From contig OZ247430.1 in assembly GCA_965232895.1 (NCBI GenBank), forward strand, positions 3,906,001 through 3,970,000: a DNA stretch of 64,000 nucleotides, written 5' to 3'. Source of the DNA: Bin87 sp965232895 (GTDB lineage: Bacteria > Chloroflexota > Dehalococcoidia > Lucifugimonadales > UBA3495). A program made the position numbers and the translations under genes. Below the pieces are notes generated by a model. The model searched no databases. It was not told the DNA's origin and saw nothing but the letters and a program-made list of their open reading frames with translations. Positions 9,921 through 18,402 of this stretch are shown here, in pieces (the first letter of the stretch is position 1; each line of letters begins with the position of its first letter).

Positions 9921-10030
9921 TCGTCACTCCGGCTTTCGCCGGAGTCCAGAGTCCTCAAAGTGAAGTTATCGTCAACAAAACTGGTGATTCGAGATACTGT
10001 ATTCTTGCTTTCGCGGGAAAGACGACGAGG
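9921..10030. repeat. REP/MITE-like inverted-repeat element
   Basis: A roughly 110-bp element lies in the 9802-10275 intergenic gap. Its left end (9926-9945) is a perfect 8-bp stem with a TTTC loop (ACTCCGGC/GCCGGAGT). Its right end (10002-10017) is a degenerate version in opposite orientation (TTCTTGC TTTC GCGGGAA). The ends share the pattern CGTC-N-TCC-N-GC, so the whole has terminal inverted repeats, as in dispersed REP or MITE sequences. The rest of the gap shows no convincing gene. Confidence 0.5.
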
Positions 10031-10275
10031 GTAGTAGTGTTGTCCGTGATGAATAATTGAAATGCGGTTGCCCTGGTGAGCCGGGCAAGCCGTCATTTAA
10101 GTACTACCGGATCGAGAACGTCGATTGCCGCGTCCTCGCCAACGGCAGACCGCTTGACGAATGAGCGGCCGACGTTTTTTTCCGAAACTGCAAACCAGAC
10201 CTTCCGGGGTGGCTCAAGCTACTCCGGAATCGCGGTTTCCCGTATCGAACCCCAAACCTGTGTTGAGGATTTCCG

Positions 10276-11085
10276 ATGAACGCAACGCCCAAACTTACCG
10301 GCACCTTCTCGCCCGGCGGTACTACAATTTTCGTCGAGGCTTTCGGACTGCTCTCGGCGGCGTTCGATACCAGCAGACTGATCAACGCCGAAGATGAAGA
10401 CCTGTACAGCGTTTTCCACGCACGCTCCGTGCTGATGAGTTGGTACGGCGCGGACTGGACGACCCGGCGCCCCCTGGCCTGGGATATGCACGAGGCCGAG
10501 ATCACGGCGGGCGAGGACAATCTGGGCCCCGGCGCGCCGCGCATCGCCTACGCGCAGGTTGGAATGGCGTCGCCCCATCCTGCGGATCTGGCGCTCCGGC
10601 TGCCCGCGCTCATCCAGTGCTTCCACGACGCCGTGGGTCGATTTGGCGATATCGAGTTTTCGGCAATCCAGGTGAAGGCGTATTTGATTACCCCCAGCCC
10701 TGCCAGTTGCCTGGGAGACCTGATCAGCTCCAATAACTGGTTCAACACCGTCACCAAAGGCAGGGTTAATGCCATCATCACCTTCGACCAGGAAGCTCTC
10801 GGCGATGCCGAAACCAAGCGCTTCGCGAGGTTGCAAAGGGGAGTGAACGTACCATTCACCTTCGGACCACTGACCGAGGCTTCCGCTGACCACCGCATTA
10901 ACGACCCCCACAAGATGTCACACCTCCATAAAGAGGCTCAACCCGCCGATGTGGGGTTGCCGGTGACCCTGTCCGAATGGACACCGGGCGCCATCGGTTG
11001 GGTTTTGGCCGCCGTCGTCGATTGCATTTGCACCCACACAGTAGACCGCCGGGATATCATCATCCGCATCACGCGCACCGACTGA
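10276..11085 (+). CDS. Hypothetical protein
   Basis: A 269-residue frame starts at an ATG and is the most plausible coding frame here; antisense frames of up to 230 residues have arginine-rich, low-complexity translations. The composition is soluble, with no signal peptide, and possibly one hydrophobic stretch near the C-terminus (GAIGWVLAAVVDCICT). The repeated themes of short beta-strands and the ending RRDIIIRITRTD suggest an alpha/beta fold. I do not recognise a family. The gene stands alone between the repeat element and the converging CtaG gene. Confidence 0.5.
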   Translation: MNATPKLTGTFSPGGTTIFVEAFGLLSAAFDTSRLINAEDEDLYSVFHARSVLMSWYGADWTTRRPLAWDMHEAEITAGEDNLGPGAPRIAYAQVGMASPHPADLALRLPALIQCFHDAVGRFGDIEFSAIQVKAYLITPSPASCLGDLISSNNWFNTVTKGRVNAIITFDQEALGDAETKRFARLQRGVNVPFTFGPLTEASADHRINDPHKMSHLHKEAQPADVGLPVTLSEWTPGAIGWVLAAVVDCICTHTVDRRDIIIRITRTD

Positions 11086-11178
11086 CCTCGCGGATGCTGC
11101 TGTGTCGGTTGGTTTCTGGCTTTCTCCGGAGCCGGGGCGGTTGGCATGCAGGAGGCGATTGTCCCGCGCCCAGTTGGT

Positions 11179-12192
11179 CTAACGCTCTGGCGGCTCGGCT
11201 TCTACGGCGTCGTCGCCTTCCCCATCGACAACGGGCTGCGGCATGGGCGGGTTCGGATTCGCTTCCATCTCGCGCTGGTACCACATGAACATCACGATCC
11301 CGGCGGACAGGATGCTCATCATGTCGCCCGGCACCCACAGAAGGAGGCCGCCGAAACGCTGGTCGTCCAGATGGGAGAAGCCTTCCCACGGCCGGGGGAG
11401 GTCCTGGTAGGCCGAGTAAATCAGCTCTTCCTGGAACGTTATGCCCGCTCCCAGCAGCGTGTTGGGGAGCACGATCAGGCCGAGGTAGAGCACCCGCAGT
11501 CCGTAGTGCAGCCGGGAACGGTGCGGCTTGGGGTCGATCACGATCCACCAGAACAGGAACCCGCTGGTCAGCATCGTGCCGTGCATCAGTTCGTGCACCC
11601 AGTCGTTGTGCACCGCCAGGTCGTGCGGCCCCGGCGCCTGCCAGATGAAGAGCAGAGCGAGGAACGTGACGGTGGTGAACACCGGGTTCGTGATCCTGCC
11701 GTAGATCCACCGGGCCAGCGGTGAGCGCACCAGCCGCCGGACGATGTGCTGCCGTGCCCAAGTGGGCATACCGCGCAGCATGGGCGTCAGCGGCGCGCCG
11801 AGCAGGATGAGCAGCGGGCCCACCATGCGAACCATCAGGTGTTGGACCTGGTGAACGGAGAAATAATGCTCCGCCAGCGGTTCGATGGGCGATTGCAGCG
11901 CCGCGAAAAGCACCAGGATTCCGGCGAAGAAACAGCCCTTCTGCCACGCGTTGACGCGATGCGTCGGGTTGGGCCAGTTGTTAAGACCGTTTACATAAAG
12001 GTAGACCGCTCCCATCAGGAACAGGCTCGGCACCGGATTGGTGATGAACCCCCACGCCGTCGCCGGTGTCTGGCCCGGCGGGATGCCCTGGTGCGCGGAC
12101 GCGATGCCGACGTTCAGGGCCACGCCGGCCAATGCCGCGGCCGCAGCTCCAACGGCCCAGAGACTCCAGCGGTGGCCAAAAAGCGTGGTCAT
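11179..12192 (-). CDS. ctaG: CtaG/caa3-type cytochrome c oxidase assembly protein
   Basis: This 337-residue multi-pass membrane protein (about seven helices) has the Caa3_CtaG family pattern: SPIEPLAEHYFSVHQVQHLMVRMVGPLLILLGAP, WVHELMHGTMLTSGFLFWW, then DDQRFGGLLLWVPGDMM. Family members help assemble the copper sites of haem-copper oxidases, and the conserved histidines in the HQVQH and HELMH segments are candidate copper ligands. The ATG at 12192 overlaps the TGA of the upstream gene (ATGA), so I reject the longer start in the track frame at 12249. With the upstream single-pass protein it forms a two-gene respiratory or copper module. No oxidase subunit is nearby. Confidence 0.85.
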   Translation of the reverse strand: MTTLFGHRWSLWAVGAAAAALAGVALNVGIASAHQGIPPGQTPATAWGFITNPVPSLFLMGAVYLYVNGLNNWPNPTHRVNAWQKGCFFAGILVLFAALQSPIEPLAEHYFSVHQVQHLMVRMVGPLLILLGAPLTPMLRGMPTWARQHIVRRLVRSPLARWIYGRITNPVFTTVTFLALLFIWQAPGPHDLAVHNDWVHELMHGTMLTSGFLFWWIVIDPKPHRSRLHYGLRVLYLGLIVLPNTLLGAGITFQEELIYSAYQDLPRPWEGFSHLDDQRFGGLLLWVPGDMMSILSAGIVMFMWYQREMEANPNPPMPQPVVDGEGDDAVEAEPPER

Positions 12193-12761
12193 TGCGATCC
12201 GTCCCCGCGCGCCGCTGCCCGCGCCTTCTGGTTCTGGCGCACCCTCCACGTCAGGTAGCCGGCGCCAACGATCAATATGACCGCCACGCCGATGAACACC
12301 AAACCCGCCGTCGGGTCGGTGGTGGGCGTGGGGACGTCAAACACAAACCCGTCGGCCCCGTAAGATCCCCCGGACGGCGGTTCGATCAGGATGGTGGTTT
12401 CCCACCTTCCGGGGTCGAACTGCAGGGTGGCCGTATAGAGCCCCGCAACGTTCGGGCTCAGCGCGATGTTCTCCCCGGTTTCATCGCTTTCGCTCCACGT
12501 GGTGAGCACTGACACCGTCAAGTCCTCTGCGGGCGTTCCGGTTGCGGTCTCGGTAATGCGGATGAAGAATTGCACTGACTGCAGTGAAGGTAGCGTCTGC
12601 GCGTCGACGACCACCGTGTAGGGCCCGGTGACCGATTCGCTGCGTCGCGAATCCTGTCCCACAATGTCCTGGCTCCAGGTGACGCTCCCTAACCACCACC
12701 AGAGTCCTAGCGCGGCGCACACGGCAAGGGTTGGGGGAAGCGACTGGCGGATGAGGGTCAT
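12189..12761 (-). CDS. Membrane-anchored FixH/YtkA-like beta-sandwich protein
   Basis: The 190-residue product has an N-terminal hydrophobic segment that could be a signal peptide or anchor (LAVCAALGLWWWLG), a beta-rich extracytoplasmic domain of about 110 residues, and a C-terminal membrane helix (GLVFIGVAVILIVGAGYL) followed by a basic tail. The domain pattern (NIALSPNVAGLYTATLQFDPGRWETTILIE) resembles FixH/YtkA-like domains often next to copper and oxidase assembly genes. Its stop overlaps the ctaG start by four bases, giving strong translational coupling. The family call is tentative; the membrane topology is well supported. Confidence 0.65.
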   Translation of the reverse strand: MTLIRQSLPPTLAVCAALGLWWWLGSVTWSQDIVGQDSRRSESVTGPYTVVVDAQTLPSLQSVQFFIRITETATGTPAEDLTVSVLTTWSESDETGENIALSPNVAGLYTATLQFDPGRWETTILIEPPSGGSYGADGFVFDVPTPTTDPTAGLVFIGVAVILIVGAGYLTWRVRQNQKARAAARGDGSQ

Positions 12762-12789
12762 AGTTCACCTGGCAATAGTTCACCTGGCA
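12760..12789. repeat. 15-bp tandem duplication carrying the ribosome-binding site
   Basis: Two perfect adjacent copies of ATAGTTCACCTGGCA lie immediately upstream of the FixH/YtkA-like gene. On the minus strand each copy contains AGGTGA, so the ribosome-binding site is duplicated, and the copy boundary abuts the start codon. Confidence 0.8.
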
Positions 12790-12847
12790 ATGGAGGAGCG
12801 AACCAGCGTCCGCTCCTCCATTTTACGCTACTGAACGACCTGCTCCG

Positions 12848-13507
12848 CTACGGCTGGAAAGTCTTGCGCCAGATTCCCGGCGAGCCGGCGGCGTGGGTCA
12901 TGACGTCACGCATCCGACCGTTGTCCGGGTGGGCCTCCCGTTGCTCAAGCCAGGGGGCGGTGGAAGAGACCTCAGGATTCTCAAATTCGTACACCGTGGC
13001 GTAGGCCGGCTCTCCGCGTACCGACTTCCACCGGCGCCCGCGAATGCAACCGGGAACCTTCTCATAGTTCGGCACGTAAACGGTCGAGTACCAGTTGTTC
13101 CACTCCGCGTCGCTCGCCTCGGGCACGTCCATCCGTCCAATCTGCAAAGCGGGAGACATGTCCGCGTTGGCCAGCTCGTCGCTCAGATCCGTGGGGTGGA
13201 TCATCTGATAGACGTTGTTGATGACCGTCGTAGCCACCGCGCGGGGGCCGACCCTCTGGCCCCAGGGCGTGGGCGGCCGGTTCTTGAACGCATCGGTGTT
13301 GATCACGTCGGCCGATTCCAGCTCGTACATCGCCAGGTGCTTGGGGCCGCTGCTGGTGGCCTCGTACCGGGCGGCGTTCAGGACTCCGGGCACTGACAGG
13401 AGTTCCTGCAGGTGCTCGGTGTTGTACCACTGGTTGAACTCTTCCTCGACGTCGGCGGGAACTTCGCACCAGACCATCATCAGGCCGGTGCCGCGCTTCT
13501 TGGGCAT
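12848..13507 (-). CDS. Tandem dimeric alpha/beta-barrel (EthD/DABB-like) protein
   Basis: The protein (219 residues from the ATG at 13507, preceded by AAGGAG) consists of two similar halves. Half one carries EEEFNQWYNTEHLQELLSVPG followed by ARYE; half two carries DAEWNNWYSTVYVPNYEKVPG followed by GRRWK. This W-Y-x(4-8)-P-G pattern is typical of ferredoxin-like dimeric alpha/beta-barrel proteins such as EthD and monooxygenase accessory folds. The tandem fusion probably makes an internal pseudo-dimer. The substrate is unknown. It is divergent from the CoA-transferase gene, consistent with a role in organic-compound catabolism, by inference. Confidence 0.7.
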   Translation of the reverse strand: MPKKRGTGLMMVWCEVPADVEEEFNQWYNTEHLQELLSVPGVLNAARYEATSSGPKHLAMYELESADVINTDAFKNRPPTPWGQRVGPRAVATTVINNVYQMIHPTDLSDELANADMSPALQIGRMDVPEASDAEWNNWYSTVYVPNYEKVPGCIRGRRWKSVRGEPAYATVYEFENPEVSSTAPWLEQREAHPDNGRMRDVMTHAAGSPGIWRKTFQP

Positions 13508-13696
13508 GGTGGCTCTCCTTGATCTTGAGTTCGTGAGCACGGATCGGGCTAAGTCTAACATAGGCCCCACCGGCATTTGTAACTGGAAACACCTCGAACG
13601 GATGCCCCGGCGGCCCCCGGCATTGGGATGTCAGCAGCAAAGCCATGAGGCCGCTGTGATAACATTGCCACCACCCTCAAGGTTCCTGCGTTTACC

Positions 13697-14902
13697 ATGA
13701 CCTACTCGCTGTTGTCCGGCCTCCGCGTACTCGAAATCGGCTCCATGATTTCCGCGCCCTATTGCGGCAAATTGCTCGCCGACGCCGGCGCCAGCGTAAT
13801 CAAGATGGAGCCGCCTGGAGTGGGCGAGGACGCCCGGCGCTATGGCCCATGGCCGGACGACGTGCCGCATCCCGAACGCAGCGGGCTCTACCTGTACCTC
13901 AACGCGAACAAAGACGGCATCACCGCGAACCTCGATACGCCGACAGGTCGCGCAATTCTCCGTGAGCTGTCAGCAAAATCCGACGTGTTGGTGCACAACG
14001 CGCCGCCGGCCGACATGGACCGATTGGGGTTGGACTACGACGCCCTTGCCGGTGGAAATCCGCAACTGGTTATGGCCAGCATCAGCCCGTGGGGTCTGTC
14101 AGGCCCGTGGCGTGACTACAGGGCCTACGACATCAACCTGGCCGCCATCGGAGGAATCTGCGAGGGGCTGGGAGCAGCTGACCGGGAGCCGTTGACCTTC
14201 GCCACTCCGGAGGTCGGATACTTCGCCGGCATGGCCGCAGCTTCGTCCATCGTCATGGCGCTGCTCGGTCGGGAAACCCACGGTGGCCAGCACATCGACA
14301 TTGCCGAAGCCGAAACTATGGCCGGCCTTTACAACGGCCCGGAAGCCCTGATGGCCGTCTATGAGTGGCGCGTCACCCGGCGCACCGGCCACCACGCCCT
14401 TGACTTCCCGTATCCCAACTGCATTCTGCGGTGCAAGGACGGCCACATCTTCGTCGGTTCGCCGGAGGGCCGGCAGTGGCGGCGACTCCTGGAGATCATG
14501 GGCAACCCCGACTGGTCGCAGGAACCGCGGTTCCGCAACCGCACCGCCATGAACAACCTCTACGCCGACGAGGTGGACGGGTACGTGGAGGCCTGGCTGG
14601 CCGACTATACCAAGGCCGAACTACTGGAAATCGCCCTGGAAAACCGCATCCCTCTGGCGCCAGTGCGCACCTACGAAGAAGTGCGGTCTGATCCGTCGCT
14701 GGCTGACCTGTTCGTGGTGATCGAACGCGATGACACCGGCCCGGTGGCTTACCCCGGAACGCCTTACCGATTGCCCGCAATGGACGCATCCAACCCCAGA
14801 CCTGCGCCCACTTTAGGCCAGCACAATCCGGCCATTCTCTGCGATGAACTGGGATACTCAGCCGCGGATCTGGTGAAGCTGTACCAGACCGGGATCATCT
14901 GA
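13697..14902 (+). CDS. CaiB/BaiF family CoA-transferase lacking the usual catalytic Asp
   Basis: The 401-residue protein is a family III CoA-transferase (formyl-CoA transferase/CaiB type). It shows the N-terminal LSGLRVLEIGSMISAPYCGKLLADAGASVIKMEPP, the NANKDGITANLDTPTGR region, and GGQHIDIAEAETMAGL. These enzymes form an acyl-aspartyl intermediate. Counting back from the R-E-T-x-G-G-Q block, the position of the catalytic Asp (GDSNTG in formyl-CoA transferase) is Gly in the segment PEVGYFAGM. Either a different residue serves, or the protein has lost or changed activity. It is the first of two CaiB genes (see 15250-16503). Confidence 0.85.
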   Translation: MTYSLLSGLRVLEIGSMISAPYCGKLLADAGASVIKMEPPGVGEDARRYGPWPDDVPHPERSGLYLYLNANKDGITANLDTPTGRAILRELSAKSDVLVHNAPPADMDRLGLDYDALAGGNPQLVMASISPWGLSGPWRDYRAYDINLAAIGGICEGLGAADREPLTFATPEVGYFAGMAAASSIVMALLGRETHGGQHIDIAEAETMAGLYNGPEALMAVYEWRVTRRTGHHALDFPYPNCILRCKDGHIFVGSPEGRQWRRLLEIMGNPDWSQEPRFRNRTAMNNLYADEVDGYVEAWLADYTKAELLEIALENRIPLAPVRTYEEVRSDPSLADLFVVIERDDTGPVAYPGTPYRLPAMDASNPRPAPTLGQHNPAILCDELGYSAADLVKLYQTGII

Positions 14903-14964
14903 CCACCAACGTCAGCGTGCCGTCCCGCGCCAGCGGCGATCGCTGCCTTCTCTCGTCCATCCAC

Positions 14965-14992
14965 CATGCTGATCCGAACATGCTGATCCGAA
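14965..14992. repeat. 14-bp tandem duplication containing the start codon
   Basis: Two perfect adjacent copies of CATGCTGATCCGAA give two ATGs (14966 and 14980). Only the second opens the membrane-protein frame; the first would stop after six codons. Confidence 0.8.
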
Positions 14993-15240
14993 TTGCGATT
15001 GCTTGTGTAGTGGTTTTTCTGGGCAGTTGCCTGGTCGCCCGGCAAATCGCGATCCGGAAGAACCACCGTCCGGAAGTCATAATCATTGCCGGTATCATCG
15101 TCGGCGCCATTTGCTTTGGACTGCTCTGGACGCTGAGCCTCGTTTACGGCGGCGGATACACGAAAGTCGCGGCAGGGGCGCTGCTGTCCGTCATGCCGGC
15201 GGTTGCCGCATGGATCGTGCCGCCTCGCGAACAAAAGTAA
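14980..15240 (+). CDS. Small three-helix membrane protein
   Basis: This 86-residue product starts at the second copy of a duplicated ATG-containing 14-mer. It has three hydrophobic segments (IRIAIACVVVFLGSCLVA, VIIIAGIIVGAICFGLLWTL, VAAGALLSVMPAVAAWIV) joined by short basic loops. The longer start at 14917 would add a non-hydrophobic leader that reads through the duplication. No family is recognised. It sits between two CoA-transferase genes, ending nine bases before the second, so it may be part of their transcript. Confidence 0.55.
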   Translation: MLIRIAIACVVVFLGSCLVARQIAIRKNHRPEVIIIAGIIVGAICFGLLWTLSLVYGGGYTKVAAGALLSVMPAVAAWIVPPREQK

Positions 15241-15249
15241 GAGTGCAAC

Positions 15250-16503
15250 ATGGTCGAACCGTCCAATTCCAACAACAAAAGCGCGGAAGCCCGCCCGGGC
15301 GTGTTGAACGGGTATCGGGTGCTCGATTTCGGTTGGGTGCTGGCTGGCGCGCTGCCCGGCATGGTCCTGGCCGACATGGGCGCGGAAGTCATCAAGGTCG
15401 AAACCCGGCAGCGTTTGGACTACATGCGCATGGGCCGTCCCATAGTCGGCGACCAGCCCGACCCGGAGCAGAACCCGATGTTTCACAACGTGAATCGGGG
15501 CAAGCTCAGCGTCACCCTGAACATCGCGGAACCGGACGCCGTGGAGTTGGCCAGGCGGTTGGCTGCCCGCAGCGATGTGGTCATCGAAAATTTCTCGCCG
15601 GGCGTCATGGACCGGTTGGGCCTGGGATACGAGGCGTTGCGCGCGATCAAGCCGGACATCGTCATGGCGTCCATTTCCTCCACCGGGCAGGAGGGGCCTT
15701 TGCGTGATCTGCGCGCCTACGCGCCGTCCATAGGCTCGCTGTCCGGCCTGGACAGCGCCATGGGATACGAGGGCGGTGGCCCCCTGGGGCTGAAGCACGC
15801 CTTTGGCGACATCTGCGGCGCCCTGCACGCCGTCTTCGCCATATCGTCCGCGCTATTCCACCGGAACCGCACGGGTCAGGGCCAGTACATCGACGTATCC
15901 ATGCTGCGGGCAACGGTGGTGACCCAGGGCGTTGGGCTCATGGAGCAGGCTCTGACCGGGCGTTCTCTCCCGCCTCGCGGCAACTATGACCCCACCATGG
16001 CGCCCTACGGGAACTATCCGTGCGCCGGCGAGGATACCTGGGTGTCCATTGCCGTCAAGTCGGAGGGCGAATGGCGTTCCCTGGTCCTGGCCATGGGCTC
16101 GCCGGCCTGGGCGGCCGATCAGCGGTTCGCCAGCCAATACCGGCGCCAGCGTCACCGGCGCGAGCTCGACGCGCTCCTGAGCCGGTGGACAGCCCAGCAC
16201 GAGCCGGAGGCCATCACTAACCTGCTGCAATCGCACGGTGTGGCTGCGGCGCCGGTGCTGGGCGCCGCGGAACGGCTCTTCCATCCGCACTTCATGGCCC
16301 GGGGCCTGTACAGCGATACGGAACACCCGGCGCTGGGCGCCGAGCCCGTGTTCAACCTGATGTGGAACCTCAGCAAGACACCGTCGCAAGTGCGCCGCCA
16401 TGCCCCGCTGTTAGGAGAACACAACCGCGAGGTGCTATGCGGGACGTTGGGTTTGAGCGAAAGCGAGCTTGCGGAGTTGGGGGAGCGACGGGTGGTATAT
16501 TAG
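15250..16503 (+). CDS. CaiB/BaiF family CoA-transferase
   Basis: The 417-residue family III CoA-transferase has intact landmarks: NGYRVLDFGWVLAGALPGMVLADMGAEVIKVE, VENFSPGVMDRLGLGYE-like spacing (IENFSPGVMDRLGLG), and the catalytic Asp in AFGDICGALHAV followed by RTGQGQYIDVSM. It would transfer CoA between carboxylic acids, possibly to activate an organic acid before beta-oxidation. It differs from the upstream CaiB protein, which lacks the Asp, so the two may be an active and a divergent member of one locus. The donor and acceptor cannot be read from sequence. Confidence 0.9.
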   Translation: MVEPSNSNNKSAEARPGVLNGYRVLDFGWVLAGALPGMVLADMGAEVIKVETRQRLDYMRMGRPIVGDQPDPEQNPMFHNVNRGKLSVTLNIAEPDAVELARRLAARSDVVIENFSPGVMDRLGLGYEALRAIKPDIVMASISSTGQEGPLRDLRAYAPSIGSLSGLDSAMGYEGGGPLGLKHAFGDICGALHAVFAISSALFHRNRTGQGQYIDVSMLRATVVTQGVGLMEQALTGRSLPPRGNYDPTMAPYGNYPCAGEDTWVSIAVKSEGEWRSLVLAMGSPAWAADQRFASQYRRQRHRRELDALLSRWTAQHEPEAITNLLQSHGVAAAPVLGAAERLFHPHFMARGLYSDTEHPALGAEPVFNLMWNLSKTPSQVRRHAPLLGEHNREVLCGTLGLSESELAELGERRVVY

Positions 16504-16563
16504 CTACAACCCCGGACACTGATATCCATTCAGAGGGTATCAAGATGCTACTCGGCAACCACG

Positions 16564-16812
16564 ATGAAAACGCGTAGGCGGAACAAAAGTTTTCTTTGGT
16601 CCCTGCAAGGCCTGGGCACGTTCGTGGGAACGGTCGGTGGAGCCGCCGCCACGGCGCTCACGGTCAAGCTTCTCTATGTTGCGCCCGATCAAGGCAACCT
16701 TTGGCTAGCCGTGGTCATCTCTGTGACCGCGCTGGCAGCTTCCGCAGGTTATCTGTTTCGCGGTTTACGAAATGGAAGGCTCGATATTCAGGGTGCACGC
16801 GACAATTCATAG
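16564..16812 (+). CDS. Small membrane protein
   Basis: This 82-residue product has a basic N-terminus (MKTRRRNKSF) and two hydrophobic segments (around residues 16-36 and 46-66) separated by a short loop, ending in a polar tail. No family is recognised. It ends two bases before the next small membrane gene, so the two are probably cotranscribed. Its codon and base composition is more AT-rich than the flanking metabolic genes, consistent with accessory DNA. Confidence 0.5.
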   Translation: MKTRRRNKSFLWSLQGLGTFVGTVGGAAATALTVKLLYVAPDQGNLWLAVVISVTALAASAGYLFRGLRNGRLDIQGARDNS

Positions 16813-16814
16813 CA

Positions 16815-17141
16815 ATGGACGCCCAATCAAATCACTTCCAAAGCCTGGCGATGACAGTATTGGCCATCGCTACCGCGGTTATCGGATTCGGCTTGTTCGG
16901 TTCTGGACTTCAGGATGGGGGAAGCATCTTGGGTACCAGCCGCCTAATACAATGGATTTACGGTTTGATGGCTCTGCTCCATTATGGAATTGTTGTGGAA
17001 TTGGTCAGGCGAATCATTCGGCAAAGTGATCCAGTCACCGGCGAACAGGTAGCGAATGGCCCGTTGCTCTTCATGGCGCTGCAAATGGCCTACGTGGCGA
17101 TGGTCTTCATCGTTGGTGCCTTTGAAAACCCGACGAATTAA
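16815..17141 (+). CDS. Small three-helix membrane protein
   Basis: The 108-residue product starts at the ATG at 16815, two bases after the previous stop; the longer start at 16596 reads out of frame through the preceding gene. Three hydrophobic segments are visible (AMTVLAIATAVIGFGLFGSG, IQWIYGLMALLHYGIVVELV, LFMALQMAYVAMVFIVGAF), with a cytosolic-looking basic loop RRIIRQSD. No family is recognised. It is followed after 18 bases by the MaoC-type gene, so it may share that transcript. Confidence 0.55.
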   Translation: MDAQSNHFQSLAMTVLAIATAVIGFGLFGSGLQDGGSILGTSRLIQWIYGLMALLHYGIVVELVRRIIRQSDPVTGEQVANGPLLFMALQMAYVAMVFIVGAFENPTN

Positions 17142-17159
17142 ATTGGGGGGCCTATCGGT

Positions 17160-18395
17160 ATGGTTCATCAACAATCCCAGCAACAGGTCGTCGAAACTCT
17201 GCCCGAGGTGGAGGGTGGCATCTCCGATGAAGCCCTCGCCGCCGCCCGCGCCATGATCGGCGTGCGGATGCGCACCGAGCAGTACGTGCGCCAGGCCACG
17301 CTGGACACCATGATCAATTTCGTCAACGGCATCGGCGACGCCAACCCGCTGTTTCGTGACCAGGAATACGCAGTTTATTCCAAGTACGGAAGCGTCGTCG
17401 GCCACCCGTGCGCTCCTTACATGCGCCACTGGTCGGGCCGCACCCGTTGGGGTCTGCCGGGCGTCCACGGTTTCTTCGCCGGCAACGACTGGGAGTTCTT
17501 TCGCGTGCTCCGGCCCGGCGACGCCGTGAACTGCGTGGAGCGCGTGCTGGACGTGCAGGAAAAGCAGAGTGCCTATTCCGGGCGTCTCGTCATCCAGTAC
17601 GTGGAAACCACTTATTCCAACCAACGGGACGAGGTAGTGGCTCGCGTCGTCGGCTGGTGCACCCGCCACCAGCGGCGCGCCTCCCGGGAGCGCGGCAAGT
17701 ACGCCGACGTGCCCAAGCGCCACGAATACACCGAGGATGAACTGGCCCAAATCGATGAGCAGGTGCTCAACGAAACCGCTCGTGGCGGCCAGCCGCGTTA
17801 CTGGGAGGACACCGAGATCGGCGAGGAATTGCCCACCGTGGTGCGTGGCCCTCTATCACTGCAGGACGTGAGCGCGTTCCTGGTGGGAACCGGCCGTTCC
17901 AGCGCCCACGGCGTGCTGCTCCGGGAGGCCATGCGCCATCCCAACCACTTCTTCCGGAACCCGGAGTCCGGCGGCGGCCTGGAATATACCGGCATCGGGC
18001 ACCTGCGTGACTCGGTCGCCGAGGCGGTGGGCGTGCCCGGCGCCTACGACTACGGGCCGCAGCGGGTGTCCTGGCTGGGAACCCTGATGACCAACTGGAT
18101 GGGCGACGACGCCTTTCTGAAGCGCCTTCGAGTGGAAACCCGGCGGTTCAACGTTTACGGCGACACGCAGTTCTGCAAGGGCCGCGTCGCCCGCAAGTAC
18201 ATCCATCAGGGCAACGCATTGGTGGACGTGGACATCTGGGCCGAGAATCAACGAGGCGAGGTCACCGCTCCCGGAACGGCCACCGTGCTGCTGCCTTCCC
18301 GCGATCCGAGGAATCCCTGGTTCACTGATGGCAGCCAACTGTCGCTGCGGGACGTGACCCTGCCGGAAGAAGCGCCGCCAATCCTGCCGGTATGA
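17160..18395 (+). CDS. MaoC-like double-hotdog acyl dehydratase
   Basis: The 411-residue protein has two hotdog-like halves: an N-terminal FAS1-type dehydratase domain (about residues 30-180, with DTMINFVNGIGDANPLFRD and a GVHGFFAGNDWEFFRVLRPGD loop) and a C-terminal MaoC-like half (about 215-390, with YWEDTEIGEELPTVVRGPLSL and later GRVARKYIHQG). Such proteins hydrate or dehydrate enoyl-/3-hydroxyacyl-CoA esters; D-x(4)-H catalytic pairs are not fully evident in either half, so chemistry is tentative. It fits the same organic-acid catabolic theme as the two CaiB transferases upstream. Confidence 0.75.
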   Translation: MVHQQSQQQVVETLPEVEGGISDEALAAARAMIGVRMRTEQYVRQATLDTMINFVNGIGDANPLFRDQEYAVYSKYGSVVGHPCAPYMRHWSGRTRWGLPGVHGFFAGNDWEFFRVLRPGDAVNCVERVLDVQEKQSAYSGRLVIQYVETTYSNQRDEVVARVVGWCTRHQRRASRERGKYADVPKRHEYTEDELAQIDEQVLNETARGGQPRYWEDTEIGEELPTVVRGPLSLQDVSAFLVGTGRSSAHGVLLREAMRHPNHFFRNPESGGGLEYTGIGHLRDSVAEAVGVPGAYDYGPQRVSWLGTLMTNWMGDDAFLKRLRVETRRFNVYGDTQFCKGRVARKYIHQGNALVDVDIWAENQRGEVTAPGTATVLLPSRDPRNPWFTDGSQLSLRDVTLPEEAPPILPV

Positions 18396-18402
18396 GCGCG
18401 CC

